A DNA stretch of 64,000 nt, from assembly GCF_002858765.1 (NCBI RefSeq), contig NZ_PJRP01000013.1, positions 1-64,000 on the forward strand, in the 5' to 3' direction. Below, one piece after another: positions 43,309-52,048 of the stretch. The notes beneath the pieces were generated by a model. It worked only from the letters and a program-made list of their open reading frames with translations. It ran no database searches and was not told the DNA's origin. Numbering within the stretch: the first letter of the stretch is position 1; the number at the start of each line of letters is the position of its first letter. The translations under genes and the position numbers were made by a program. This DNA comes from Cupriavidus pauculus. GTDB taxonomy: Bacteria > Pseudomonadota > Gammaproteobacteria > Burkholderiales > Burkholderiaceae.

Positions 43309-44571
43309 ATGTCACAAGATGCCCCCGCCGCCGCACCCGTTCCCGGCGCGCTGCCCGACAGTCGATCGCTAGACGCGCGCGCCCTCCATGCAGCATTTGC
43401 CGGCCTGTGCGCCAGCCTCGTGGCCATCGGTCTGGCCCGTTTCGCCTACACGCCGCTGATTCCGTCGCTGATCCAGGCGCACTGGTTCAGCGCGTCCGAT
43501 ACGGTTACGCTGGGCGCCGCCAACTTTGCCGGCTATCTGGCCGGTGCGCTGCTGGGGCGCCCGCTGGCCGCGCGCCTGTCCAACCGTCACGCATTACGCT
43601 GGCTGATGGTGGCCGTCACGGCGGCGTTCTTTGCCTGCGCGTTTCCGTTGTCGGTCGGCTGGTTCTTTGTGTGGCGCTTTCTGTCCGGCCTGTCGGGCGG
43701 CGCGATCATGGTGCTGGTGGCCACGGCCATCCTGCCGCATATCCCGCCCGCGCGGCGCGCCTTTGTCAGCGGCATGATCTTCCTCGGGCTGGGTATCGGC
43801 ATCGCCGCATCCGGCACGCTGGTGCCGGAGCTGCTCAAGCTCGGCCTGCGCACCACATGGTTCGGCCTTGGCGTCGTGGCGCTGCTGCTCACCGTGCTGA
43901 GCTGGGCGGGCTGGCCCGCCACCGACACGCCACCGGGCATGCCAGCGGCCACCACGGCGGGCCACCATGCCGCCGACGGAGCGCTGGCATCGCATCGGCG
44001 CGCCCTGCGCGTGATCTATATCCAGTACGCGGCCAATGCGCTGGGGCTTGTGCCGGCGATGATGCTGCTGGTCGACTATGTGGCACGCGGACTGGGCCAA
44101 GGCGCCTCGGTTGGCGCGGGATACTGGGTGCTGTACGGCATCGCAGCGATTGCCGGCCCGGTGGTCAGCAGCTGGCTGGGCGGCCGGTTGGGCTTCGGCA
44201 AGGGCTACCGTATCGCCATGGTGTTGCAGGGGCTGGCGGTGGGCCTGCTGGCGCTGTCTCACCACACGGCGGCGCTGTGGGCCGCCACCATCGTGCTCGG
44301 CGCCTTTACCCCCGGCATCGTGCCGATGGTACTGGGCCGCGTGCAGGACCTGCTGCCGCACGACCCCGCGGCGCAACGCGCCGCCTGGAGCCGCGCCACG
44401 GCGTCGTTCGCGCTGTTCCAGGCGCTGGGCGGCTACGGCTACGCCTGGCTGTTCTCGCATACCCACGAGAACTACACGCTGATCTTCACGTGCGGCGCGA
44501 TGGCCATGGCCGTGGCATTCGTCGCGGACTTCACCGTGCTCCATGGGGCGCCGGCGCGCGCCCAGGCTTGA
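43309..44571 (+). CDS. MFS transporter, YbfB/YjiJ family
   Basis: A 420-residue membrane protein with about 12 transmembrane segments. The family signature region is near the start (AFAGLCASLVAIGLARFAYT PLIP), with LAARLSNRHALRWLM as the cytoplasmic loop after helix 2. The substrate is unknown. AAGGAAAGAACC precedes ATG 43309; the frame stays open back to 42487, but that part overlaps the TetR gene. With TetR upstream it probably forms a small efflux or uptake unit. Confidence 0.92.
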   Translation: MSQDAPAAAPVPGALPDSRSLDARALHAAFAGLCASLVAIGLARFAYTPLIPSLIQAHWFSASDTVTLGAANFAGYLAGALLGRPLAARLSNRHALRWLMVAVTAAFFACAFPLSVGWFFVWRFLSGLSGGAIMVLVATAILPHIPPARRAFVSGMIFLGLGIGIAASGTLVPELLKLGLRTTWFGLGVVALLLTVLSWAGWPATDTPPGMPAATTAGHHAADGALASHRRALRVIYIQYAANALGLVPAMMLLVDYVARGLGQGASVGAGYWVLYGIAAIAGPVVSSWLGGRLGFGKGYRIAMVLQGLAVGLLALSHHTAALWAATIVLGAFTPGIVPMVLGRVQDLLPHDPAAQRAAWSRATASFALFQALGGYGYAWLFSHTHENYTLIFTCGAMAMAVAFVADFTVLHGAPARAQA

Positions 44572-44586
44572 AGCCGGACGGCGGCC

Positions 44587-45027
44587 TCAGCTGCCGTCCG
44601 CGAACTTCTGCAGCAGGCGCATGAACTCGTTGAACTCGGCCTCGGAAAAATTGCGCAGGCGATGATTGAGCACTTCCGGCGCGATATGGGGCAGCTGCGC
44701 CGCCACGTCCCGGCCCTTGTCGGTCAGGATCAGGTGGATGACGCGACGGTCCTCGTCGCTGCGCTGCCGTTGCAGCAGGCCCTTGTTTTCGAGCTTGTCC
44801 AGCATGCGCGTCATCAGGCCCGTGTCGATGCCCAGCAGCCGGCTGACCTCCAGCGGCGTGCTGGCCATCCCGCGCATCAGCGACAGCAGGATGCCCATCT
44901 GCTGGGCGGTAATGTCCAGCGGGCGCAGCGCGGCATCCATCTCCATGAGCAGGCTGTTGCGTGCCCGGTTGAGGTGAAAGCCGACACTTTGCGTTAGCTG
45001 GAAGTTTTCGCGTGTGTAGTGTTTCAC
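44587..45027 (-). CDS. MarR-family transcriptional regulator
   Basis: A 146-residue winged-helix regulator: DITAQQMGILLSLMRGMAS, VSRLLGIDTGLMTRMLDKLE (recognition helix) and RSDEDRRVIHLILTDKG (wing). The start is GTG at 45027, chosen because the N-terminal helix (NFQLTQSVGFHLNRARN) is family-typical. It converges with the MFS gene (15 bp). Its target is not obvious; the MFS gene or a locus elsewhere are options. Confidence 0.92.
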   Translation of the reverse strand: MKHYTRENFQLTQSVGFHLNRARNSLLMEMDAALRPLDITAQQMGILLSLMRGMASTPLEVSRLLGIDTGLMTRMLDKLENKGLLQRQRSDEDRRVIHLILTDKGRDVAAQLPHIAPEVLNHRLRNFSEAEFNEFMRLLQKFADGS

Positions 45028-45071
45028 GGCATTTCAGGCAAATCAGGAAATGCCAATGTATCTGAGGCGTC

Positions 45072-45104
45072 AGAAAAAGAAAAGGACACCCGAGGGTGTC
45101 CTTT
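45072..45104 (-). terminator. Rho-independent terminator of the DUF4410 gene
   Basis: On the minus strand AAAGGACACCC pairs with GGGTGTCCTTT, then TCTTTTTC. It is 39 bp past the stop at 45143. Being nearly symmetrical, the hairpin may also limit read-through in the other direction. Confidence 0.85.
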
Positions 45105-45142
45105 CGTTGCTGAACGTTGCCAACCGTTTCAGATCGGACGAT

Positions 45143-45901
45143 TCAGATACGTGCGGCGCCGCCCGGATGGGCCAGCACGGCCATCACCTGCTTGACCACG
45201 GCGTCGCCCACGCGCTGCGCTTCGCCGCCAACGCTATCGCGGCGGTATTCGGTCGCCCCATGCACGCCGGCGCTCGCCGCCACCGACGTGGCCACATGGC
45301 TGGCCGCCGCGCCCACGCCGGCCATTTCGGCCACGCCGGGCATATGGCCGCTATCGGCATTGGTGTCGAACAGCGCCAGCGGAATCGGCTGTGCATGGGC
45401 CGGCTGGTACAGCACCTGGACCGATGCCGACACATCGCTCTTGCCCGCGCCCAGACCAATCATCGTGCGACGGCGCTGCTTGCCTTCGTCGATCTTGTCG
45501 AAGCGGCCTTCCACGATCAGCGCGTTGGCATCGGTGGGCACCGGGCCATCGATGCGCACGGCGTGCAGGCCTTTGGCCTGAAGCTGACGGACGATCTCGT
45601 CGGCCGTGGCGTTACGCGCGGCCAGCGCGGCCTGGGTTTCGCTGTCGGCACCGTCGCCCGAAGCCATGGCCTTGATCCGGTGCATCATCGTGTTGTCGAC
45701 CTTGACCTGGCTGGCGCTCACGTCGAAGCCGCGCACATAGACCACATCGGCCTGCACGTGCGCCACTGACGCCGGCACCGAGGCTTCGGAGATCATCGTC
45801 GTGGCCGACGCGCCGCCGGCCATCATCATTGATGCCGCCGCCACGGCGGCGATGGTCAGTTGCTTGGCGGTGCGCGAAAGAGCCTGGAAAGTGGTCGTCA
45901 T
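45143..45901 (-). CDS. Exported DUF4410 family protein
   Basis: A 252-residue protein: signal peptide (AASMMMAGGASATTMI), then a DUF4410-like domain with YVRGFDVSASQVKVDN, VEGRFDKIDEGKQRRRTMIG and a basic loop. GAGKSDVSASVQVLY follows. The family is thought to be envelope-associated with unknown role. The ATG at 45901 is preferred over a longer frame to 45979. It has no lipobox. It sits downstream of the two-component system on the same strand but is separated from it by 108 bp. Confidence 0.85.
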   Translation of the reverse strand: MTTTFQALSRTAKQLTIAAVAAASMMMAGGASATTMISEASVPASVAHVQADVVYVRGFDVSASQVKVDNTMMHRIKAMASGDGADSETQAALAARNATADEIVRQLQAKGLHAVRIDGPVPTDANALIVEGRFDKIDEGKQRRRTMIGLGAGKSDVSASVQVLYQPAHAQPIPLALFDTNADSGHMPGVAEMAGVGAAASHVATSVAASAGVHGATEYRRDSVGGEAQRVGDAVVKQVMAVLAHPGGAARI

Positions 45902-46009
45902 GATGGAGGTCCTTGCTGGGGTTTCGATTGGCACCGGACATCGGCGCCGGCAGACCCAGTATTGGACGAAGCCACGCAACAGGCCAGGCGAGAACTATTT
46001 CATCCCATG

Positions 46010-47320
46010 TCATGCCGGCAGCGACACCACCACCTCCAGGCCGCCGCCCTCGCGCTCACGAAACGACAGCGCGCCGCCGTGCAGCCGCGCAATGCGGTCG
46101 ACAATGGCCAGCCCCAGGCCCGTGCCGCCTTCTCCGCGCGTGTTGCTGCCCCGGCTGAAGGGTGCGCGCAACTGCTCCATATCCGCCGCGCCAAGGCCCG
46201 TGCCGCGATCGCAGATCGCCACATGGGCCTGCTGGCTGTCCTGCCAGGTGCGTACGAAAAGGCCCGTCTTGCCGTACTTGATGGCGTTCTGCATCAGGTT
46301 CATCAGCATCCGCAGCATGCTGGTGGGCCGATACACCACGGGACGCAGCGGTCCCAGGTCGAGCTCGAATTCGTGCCCCAGGCCCGCGAAATCGGCCGCC
46401 AGCTGGCTCACCAGTGCATTGAGATCGCCCGGAAGCGGGGCCTCTTTCTCACCGCTGCCCGCGTAGTCCATGAACTGCTGCAGGATCATGTCGATGTGAT
46501 CGAGATACCCTTCCACCGATGCCACGAAGGCGTCGTCCGTGCCACGCGGCAGCGTCATCGCCATGGCCAGGCGCAGCTTGGTCAGCGGCGTGCGGATGTC
46601 GTGTGAGACACCCGCCAGCATCAGCGCCCGCGTCTTCTCGGCCTGGCGCAGCGCCTCGGTCATGTCGTTGAAGGCACGACTGACTTCAGCGATTTCGGTG
46701 GGGCCGTTGGTCGGCAGCGCATCGGGCATCTCGCCCGCATGGATGCGGTTGGCCGCCTGCGCCAGGTCTTGCAGCGGCCGGTTGATATGGCGCTGAAGCA
46801 GGTAGCCGGTCAGCGCCGCCAGCAGGCCAAGCGCCGCCGACAGCGCAATCGCCGCGGTGATGCCGCTGGCCTGTGCATCGGTCGTCATCGGCAGCGCAAT
46901 CCACGTGGGCGATCCGGCGGCATGCACCTGGATCCAGAGCTTTTCGTCGTCGTCCCCGCCCTGCCAGCGCACATCGGTATCGCGCGACAGATCGCGCCGC
47001 AACGCCCGCATGAACACGTCGCGCTGCCAGGTGCGGAACGGGTGGGCCGCATCGGCGCCGGGCGGATCGTCTGGCGGTGGCTCACTCTGGCCACCCATGC
47101 GCGCCACGGCCGCGTGGGCCTCGCCGGCGGGCATGGTGCCCAGCGCGCGGTCCATCAGCATGACGTAGTGCGAAAACACGGCGGCGGCCCGCTCCACGCG
47201 CGGACGCTGCACATAGTGCAGCAGCACGAACAGCGAGCAGGCCTGCGTCAGGAAGACCAGGATCACCAGCAGGACGATGTTGCGCGCCAGCAGCGAGCGC
47301 GGCAGCACGCGGCGCATCAT
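46010..47320 (-). CDS. Sensor histidine kinase, EnvZ-like
   Basis: A 436-residue inner-membrane kinase. TM1 is at about 15-37 and TM2 at 153-175, with a periplasmic domain of about 115 residues between them. HAMP follows (about 173-225), then the phosphoacceptor H240 in AGVSHDIRTPLTKLR. The ATP-binding domain has NLMQNAIKYG, CDRGTGLG and GEGGTGLGLAI. It overlaps the response regulator by 4 bases. The pair resembles OmpR/EnvZ, so osmotic or envelope stimuli are plausible. The target genes are unknown; the nearby EF-hand-like and repeat proteins are candidates. Confidence 0.95.
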   Translation of the reverse strand: MMRRVLPRSLLARNIVLLVILVFLTQACSLFVLLHYVQRPRVERAAAVFSHYVMLMDRALGTMPAGEAHAAVARMGGQSEPPPDDPPGADAAHPFRTWQRDVFMRALRRDLSRDTDVRWQGGDDDEKLWIQVHAAGSPTWIALPMTTDAQASGITAAIALSAALGLLAALTGYLLQRHINRPLQDLAQAANRIHAGEMPDALPTNGPTEIAEVSRAFNDMTEALRQAEKTRALMLAGVSHDIRTPLTKLRLAMAMTLPRGTDDAFVASVEGYLDHIDMILQQFMDYAGSGEKEAPLPGDLNALVSQLAADFAGLGHEFELDLGPLRPVVYRPTSMLRMLMNLMQNAIKYGKTGLFVRTWQDSQQAHVAICDRGTGLGAADMEQLRAPFSRGSNTRGEGGTGLGLAIVDRIARLHGGALSFREREGGGLEVVVSLPA

Positions 47321-48030
47321 GCGTCCACACCCGCCACCAGCATGTAGCCGACACCCCAGACGGTCTTGATGAAGCGTGGCTTGGCCGGATCTTCCTCGAC
47401 GATCTGGCGCAGCCGCAGGATCTGCACATCGATGCTGCGGTCCAGCGCGTCGTGGTCGCGGCCCCGGGCGCGCGCCAGCAGGTTCTCGCGGCTGACAGCC
47501 CGGTTGGGCGACGAGCCCAGCGCATGCAGCAACAGCATCTGGGCCGAGTGAACTTCCACGGGCGCCCCGCCTCGCGTCAGCGTCTGCTTGCCCACATCGA
47601 AGCGGAATTCCCCGAAACTCAGCGTCTGGCTGGTCACCGTCGGGTCACCCGCGGCGATCTTCTGGCGCCGCAGCAGCGCGCGAATGCGCGCCACCAGTTC
47701 GTCGGGCAGGAACGGCTTGGCCAGGTAGTCGTCGGCGCCGGTATTCAGGCCCACCACGCGGTCGGCCGGGTCGCCCTTTGCCGTCAGCATCAGGATGGGC
47801 AGCGTCTGGCCTTCGGCCCGCAGCCGGCGGCAGATCGTGAGCCCGTCCTCGGGTTCCATCATCAGGTCCAGCACCAGCAGGTCGTAGGGTTCGCGCTGCA
47901 GGTAGCGGTTAAGCTGCTTGCCGTCGGCCACGGCCCGCACGTGGAAGCCATGGCCGCTCAGAAAGCGCTGCAGCATGTTGCGCAGCTCGGCCTCGTCGTC
48001 GAGCACGATGATGCGGTGTCCCTCGTCCAT
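47317..48030 (-). CDS. OmpR-like response regulator
   Basis: A 237-residue protein with a receiver domain (acidic D11 and D12, phosphoacceptor D55, T83, K105) and an OmpR/PhoB winged helix (about 135-230; SRENLLARARGRDHDALDRS and KTVWGVGYML). GGAGGGACGGC precedes the ATG. It is the first gene of a two-gene operon with the EnvZ-like kinase. The preceding EF-hand-like gene ends 84 bp upstream and could be in the same transcript. Confidence 0.95.
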   Translation of the reverse strand: MDEGHRIIVLDDEAELRNMLQRFLSGHGFHVRAVADGKQLNRYLQREPYDLLVLDLMMEPEDGLTICRRLRAEGQTLPILMLTAKGDPADRVVGLNTGADDYLAKPFLPDELVARIRALLRRQKIAAGDPTVTSQTLSFGEFRFDVGKQTLTRGGAPVEVHSAQMLLLHALGSSPNRAVSRENLLARARGRDHDALDRSIDVQILRLRQIVEEDPAKPRFIKTVWGVGYMLVAGVDA

Positions 48031-48114
48031 GCCGTCCCTCCGGTTCTTATGTTTCTGATCCTGGACTGACTTGCCTCTCGGGGTTGCCCCTGGTGTTGCC
48101 TTGATGTTGCTTCA

Positions 48115-48426
48115 TCAACGCGACCGCATGCGCTGGGCCATGAACGCATCGATCTGCGGCAGCGTCAAGTAGCCCACGTGGTGCGTATCCATCTCGTCGA
48201 AGTGCCGTGCCACCATCGGCATCCCGGCCTGCGCCTGTTCGCGCGTCAGCTTGCCGTCACGCGTGGTATTGGCGTTGGCGAAACGGGTCTGCAACTGCGA
48301 CAGCACCTGCTCGGTACGTTCCATGCGGTTTTCACCGCCACCGCCACCGCCACCACCCGCCAGGCCTTGCGCGCTGGCCCCTGCAGAAACAATACACAAG
48401 ATCATTACCGTGATCATCTTCTTCAT
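48115..48426 (-). CDS. Small exported EF-hand-like protein
   Basis: A 103-residue protein with a signal peptide (cleavage near GASA-QGLA), an eight-Gly run, and two degenerate EF-hand loops. The first is N53-T55-D57-G58 (NTTRDGKLTREQ), the second D80-H82-V84-G85 (DTHHVGYLTLPQ). Missing acidic residues, above all in loop 2, make tight calcium binding doubtful. It lies upstream of the OmpR/EnvZ pair on the same strand and may be part of its sensing system, as in some calcium-responsive two-component systems; that is inference. Confidence 0.8.
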   Translation of the reverse strand: MKKMITVMILCIVSAGASAQGLAGGGGGGGGENRMERTEQVLSQLQTRFANANTTRDGKLTREQAQAGMPMVARHFDEMDTHHVGYLTLPQIDAFMAQRMRSR

Positions 48427-48508
48427 GATGCAACTCCGTTGATTTGCCGGCGCCCGACGTACTGCCACTGGCCGACGAGGTTGAAATTCGTTGGTGCGAC
48501 CGGGCCGG

Positions 48509-49432
48509 TCAGGCGTAATGCGCCGGCACCCAGACGCGGCCCACCCAGTGGCCCGGCACCAGCACCGCCACCCGCGCCGGCGCCACATAGACCGGCGGCG
48601 GCACCACCACGACGGGCGCCACGCGCACCGGCGGGAGCGGGGTCACCACCACGGGCGCCGGCACCACCACCGGCGGCGGCGGCAGCACAGCCGGCGCAGG
48701 CGCCACCACGGTCACGGGCGGAAGCGGCGGCACCACCACCGGCACTGGCGTCACCACGGCCACCGGCGGGGGCGGCGGCACGTAGACCGGTGCGGCACCC
48801 ACCACCACCGTGGTGCCGGTGCTGACCGTCGACCCGTGGTAGACGGTGCTGCCGCCACCAGTCGTCACCACGCCCGGGGCCACGCGGGTGGCGCTGCCGG
48901 AATGGTTGACGCTGCCGCCATAGCTGTTGCTGACGGTGCCAGACCGATTACACGTGTTGCCAGCGCAGTTCGTCGCCGCCGAATGGTTCCAGCTGTTGCC
49001 GTTGCCGCCGGTCACGGTGCCCGACGAGTTGTACTGCCCCGGGCCGTCGCGCGTCACACTGCCGTTGGTACTGGCCGTGCGGCCGTTCGAGCCGGTCACG
49101 TCGCCGCTATGGCTGCAGGTGCCGCCCGCGCAGTTGGTGCTGCCGTCGTGCTGCACCGAACGACCGTTCGGTCCGACCGCCGTGCCGGCGTTCGAGAACT
49201 GGCCCGGTGCGTTGCGCGTCACGGTGCCGGTGTTGGTGGCCACGCCGCCCCAGGGGCCAACTGCGCCACCGGCGTGCGAGCAGCTGCCACCGCCGCAGGA
49301 CATGGCATGGCCACCGCTGAATTCGCCGCGCGGCGTGTAGGCATTGAAGTGGCCACCGCTCCAGGCGAAGGCCGAGGCATTGGCAAGCAGCATCAGCGAT
49401 CCGGCTGCGGCAATCAGGAGGCGGTTGGCCAT
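48509..49432 (-). CDS. Exported protein with 55-residue C-x4-C repeats and a Pro/Val tail
   Basis: A 307-residue protein. A signal peptide (cleavage near SAFA-WSGG) is followed by Gly/Ser/Thr/Asn-rich repeats. Cysteine pairs C46/C51, C101/C106 and C156/C161 recur at exactly 55 residues, each in a segment like N-C-A-G-G-T-C-S-H-S-G, with TVTRNAPGQFSNAGTAVGPN-like strands between. The last 90 residues are Pro/Val-rich and end in PGHWVGRVWVPAHYA, a motif common in exported YXWXXGHW-type proteins. Looks like a surface or periplasmic stalk with beta-repeat head. AAGGACACACACC precedes the ATG. Function unknown. Confidence 0.83.
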   Translation of the reverse strand: MANRLLIAAAGSLMLLANASAFAWSGGHFNAYTPRGEFSGGHAMSCGGGSCSHAGGAVGPWGGVATNTGTVTRNAPGQFSNAGTAVGPNGRSVQHDGSTNCAGGTCSHSGDVTGSNGRTASTNGSVTRDGPGQYNSSGTVTGGNGNSWNHSAATNCAGNTCNRSGTVSNSYGGSVNHSGSATRVAPGVVTTGGGSTVYHGSTVSTGTTVVVGAAPVYVPPPPPVAVVTPVPVVVPPLPPVTVVAPAPAVLPPPPVVVPAPVVVTPLPPVRVAPVVVVPPPVYVAPARVAVLVPGHWVGRVWVPAHYA

Positions 49433-49675
49433 GGTGTGTGTCCTTTCGGTTCGATTCGTTTGACGCGTGGTGTTGCGTCGACGGGCTGAACTCTAGGATG
49501 CGGACCGCTGGTTGTCGCGCTGCCATTCATGTCGGGATATGTCACGCCGGGCCGGTGAAACCGGGCGACATAATTGGCCAATGGCAACGCCCCGCCACGT
49601 GCGTCATGCACATCGCCGGCCCGTTGTGCGATCATCGTGGTCTGTCCCGCCTTCCGTACTCCCGTCCCCAAAGCC

Positions 49676-50602
49676 ATGCCCGAACGCATCAGCGAAGACA
49701 TCACGTTCCGCAAGCTCGAAGCGCTGCTCGCGTTCATGGACACGGGCAACCTGGCCAAGGCCGCCGAGGTGCTCGAAGTCAGCACTGTCAGCGTGCATCG
49801 GGCCCTGCATTCGCTGGAAGAAGGATTGCGCTGCGCCCTGTTCCGTCACGAGGGCCGCAACCTGCTGCCCACCGAGGCGGCCCACGTGCTGGCCGATGTG
49901 GCGCGCGATGTGCTCAAGACCATGGCCGATGGCGTGCGGGTGACACGCGAGGCCGCCGGCTATTCGGCGGACCAGCTCAAGATCGGGTCGCTCTATTCGC
50001 TGACGATTCGGACCGTGCCGCAGGTGGTGATCGGCATCAAGATGCGCCGCCCCGAACTGCAGACCGAGCTGGTGCTGGGCTCCAACGCCGACCTGCTCGA
50101 CAAGCTGCGCCACGGCACCATCGACGCCACGCTGATGGGGCTGCCCGAGCCCAGTGCCGAGATCGAATCGATCCCGATGTTCGAGGACGACATCTTCTTT
50201 GCCACGCCGGCCGACTCGCACTACGCCAAGCTGCCCGCCGTGGATCTGCGACAGTGCCGCGACGAGCCGTTCGTATCGCTGGGTGACGGGTTCGTGACAT
50301 CGAGCGGCTTTGCCGAGGCCTTCCGCATTGCCGACTTCACGCCCAATGTGGTGATGAAGGTGGGCGACATCTTCTCGCTGATGAACCTCGTGGGCGGCGG
50401 CATCGGCTACTCGCTGCTGCCGGGCCGCGTGCGCGACGTGTTCGCGCGCAACGTGGCCTTCGTGCCGCTGACGGCCGACTACGGCATGAAGCAGACCATC
50501 GGGCTCAGCTTCCTGCGCCGCCGCGAGCGCGACCCCAACCTGCTGGCGCTGGCGGCGGTCTGCCGCATGCTGACGCAGGCGGGCGGCCGCGCGCCCTGCT
50601 GA
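49676..50602 (+). CDS. mdcR: LysR-family regulator of malonate use
   Basis: A 308-residue LysR protein. The N-terminus ITFRKLEALLAFMDTGNLAKA and the helix-turn-helix STVSVHRALHSLEEGLRC, then LFRHEGRNLLPTEAAHVLAD, have the distinctive look of MdcR proteins, which activate malonate decarboxylase genes. It stops exactly where madM stops on the other strand (TGATCA shared), so the two converge without a gap. It probably binds the madL-mdcA divergent region. The start is ATG 49676; an in-frame longer version to 49574 is not supported. Confidence 0.88.
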   Translation: MPERISEDITFRKLEALLAFMDTGNLAKAAEVLEVSTVSVHRALHSLEEGLRCALFRHEGRNLLPTEAAHVLADVARDVLKTMADGVRVTREAAGYSADQLKIGSLYSLTIRTVPQVVIGIKMRRPELQTELVLGSNADLLDKLRHGTIDATLMGLPEPSAEIESIPMFEDDIFFATPADSHYAKLPAVDLRQCRDEPFVSLGDGFVTSSGFAEAFRIADFTPNVVMKVGDIFSLMNLVGGGIGYSLLPGRVRDVFARNVAFVPLTADYGMKQTIGLSFLRRRERDPNLLALAAVCRMLTQAGGRAPC

Positions 50603-51385
50603 TCAGCCCCCGACAATCGCCTTGGTGGCCAGGTACAGCACCGATGGCCCCAGCAGGCAGCCCAGCCCGGTGTGGAACGTGGCCACCAGCGCCCCATAGG
50701 GCACCAGCCGGCGGTCCGTGGCCGCCAGCCCCGCAGATACCCCGCTGACCGTGCCGGCCAGCCCGCCGAACACCATGGCGGCGCGCGGGTTGTTCAGGCC
50801 CAGGAAGCCGGCCGCGAACGGCGTGCCGACCATCACGATGATGGCCTTGATCAGCCCGGTGGCAATCGACAGCGCGATCACGTCCGAGCTGGCGCCGAGC
50901 GCCGCGCCGGTCACCGGACCGACGATATAGGTCACCGCGCCCGCGCCGATGGTCGTCATGCTGACGGCATCGCTGTAGCCGAACGCCCGCGCCACCAGCG
51001 CGCCGACGACGAATGGCACCACGGTGCCCAGCAGCAGCGACACGGCGCCCACCATGCCCGCCTTGCGCGCCTCGCGCACCTGTACCTCGAAGGCCGTGGC
51101 GACGATGGCGAAGTCGCGCAGCATGGCGCCGCCCATCAGGCCGACGCCCGAGAACAGCGCGAAATCGGCCAGGCCCTTTTCCTTGCCGGTGACCACGCCA
51201 CCGTAGTACGCCAGCGCCAGGCCGATCATGATGGCGATGGCCGACGCATGCAGGCGCCCTTTCGTCAGCCGCTTTGAAATCTGCGAGGACACCCACATCA
51301 CGATGCCAACCGTGGCGAAGGCCGTTACCAGGCCGTTGTGGAGCAGGACGTTGTCGAACATCATGGCCGGAGCAGCAATAGTCAT
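50603..51385 (-). CDS. madM: Malonate transporter, MadM subunit
   Basis: A 260-residue polytopic membrane protein with about eight or nine transmembrane segments and the MadM look: NGLVTAFATVGIVMWVSSQI, ALFSGVGLMGGAMLRDFAIV, GAGAVTYIVGPVTGAALGAS and GGLAGTVSGVSAGLAATD. With MadL it forms a sodium-dependent malonate importer in characterised systems. It follows madL by 14 bp. The last stop abuts mdcR. Confidence 0.93.
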   Translation of the reverse strand: MTIAAPAMMFDNVLLHNGLVTAFATVGIVMWVSSQISKRLTKGRLHASAIAIMIGLALAYYGGVVTGKEKGLADFALFSGVGLMGGAMLRDFAIVATAFEVQVREARKAGMVGAVSLLLGTVVPFVVGALVARAFGYSDAVSMTTIGAGAVTYIVGPVTGAALGASSDVIALSIATGLIKAIIVMVGTPFAAGFLGLNNPRAAMVFGGLAGTVSGVSAGLAATDRRLVPYGALVATFHTGLGCLLGPSVLYLATKAIVGG

Positions 51386-51399
51386 GGCGGTCTCCTGGC

Positions 51400-51795
51400 T
51401 TAGTGCGAAACGGCTTCGGCCGGCAGCGGCGGCAGCGGCTCGTGATCGCCGGTGCGGCTGAGCAGCGCGATCAGGCAGGCGCAGGCGCCCGCCGCCAGGA
51501 AGGCCGCAAGCACGGCTACCGGGCCGCCGCGCAGCGCGGCCACCACATTCTGCTGGGCCGCCATGGCCACCACCACAGGGATGTACATCGCGCCCCAGAA
51601 GCCCACGCCGGCCTCGGTCTCCTTCGGCATCAGGCCGCGGTCATGCAGGTAGAGCCGGATGAATATCAGCAGCAGCATGGCGATGCCCACCCCGCCCACA
51701 TTCGATTTGACGCCGATGGCGGCGCCCAGCAGGTCGCCCAGGTAAAGGCCCACCAGGTGGCAGATGGCCAGTAGCGCGGTTCCGTAGATGATCAT
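51400..51795 (-). CDS. madL: Malonate transporter, MadL subunit
   Basis: A 131-residue membrane protein with four hydrophobic segments: IIYGTALLAICHLVGLYLGD, LLGAAIGVKSNVGGVGIAML and two more after the loop LHDRGLMPKETEAGVGFWG. GGAGACAATC precedes the ATG at 51795. It is the first gene of madLM and is divergent from mdcA with 253 bp between, so transport and decarboxylation can be controlled from one region. Confidence 0.93.
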   Translation of the reverse strand: MIIYGTALLAICHLVGLYLGDLLGAAIGVKSNVGGVGIAMLLLIFIRLYLHDRGLMPKETEAGVGFWGAMYIPVVVAMAAQQNVVAALRGGPVAVLAAFLAAGACACLIALLSRTGDHEPLPPLPAEAVSH

Positions 51796-51950
51796 GATTG
51801 TCTCCAGTTGGTGTTGTAGGCGCCGCATCCCCGGGGGTGCGGACATTTGCAGACAACTCTAGGAATCGCGCCGCCCGGCATCAATCAACCAGCGGCGCAC
51901 GATCGTTACGGTCCGGTTAATCGTCCCGTTACCCCAGGATCAAGGGTTTA

Positions 51951-51967
51951 GTTACGCCCGCCGTAAC
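51951..51967. promoter_or_regulatory. Candidate MdcR-binding dyad in the madL-mdcA region
   Basis: GTTACG and CGTAAC are perfect 6-base arms around 5 bases. Further GTTAC or GTAAC copies lie at 51905, 51929 and 52021, so the region has a cluster of LysR-type half-sites. Placing the binding protein as MdcR is inference. Confidence 0.55.
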
Positions 51968-51986
51968 GGTCCGTCGCCGACGTTGA

Positions 51987-52016
51987 TTGTTCGTCCGCCG
52001 CCGCGTGGCCTATCTT
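51987..52016 (+). promoter_or_regulatory. Candidate mdcA promoter
   Basis: -35 TTGTTC at 51987-51992 and -10 TATCTT at 52011-52016, spacing 18, followed by CGTAACG and by GGAGAC before the mdcA start at 52049. It is moderate, as expected for an activated promoter. Confidence 0.45.
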
Positions 52017-52048
52017 TGCCGTAACGACCGCAGCACACCGGAGACGTC

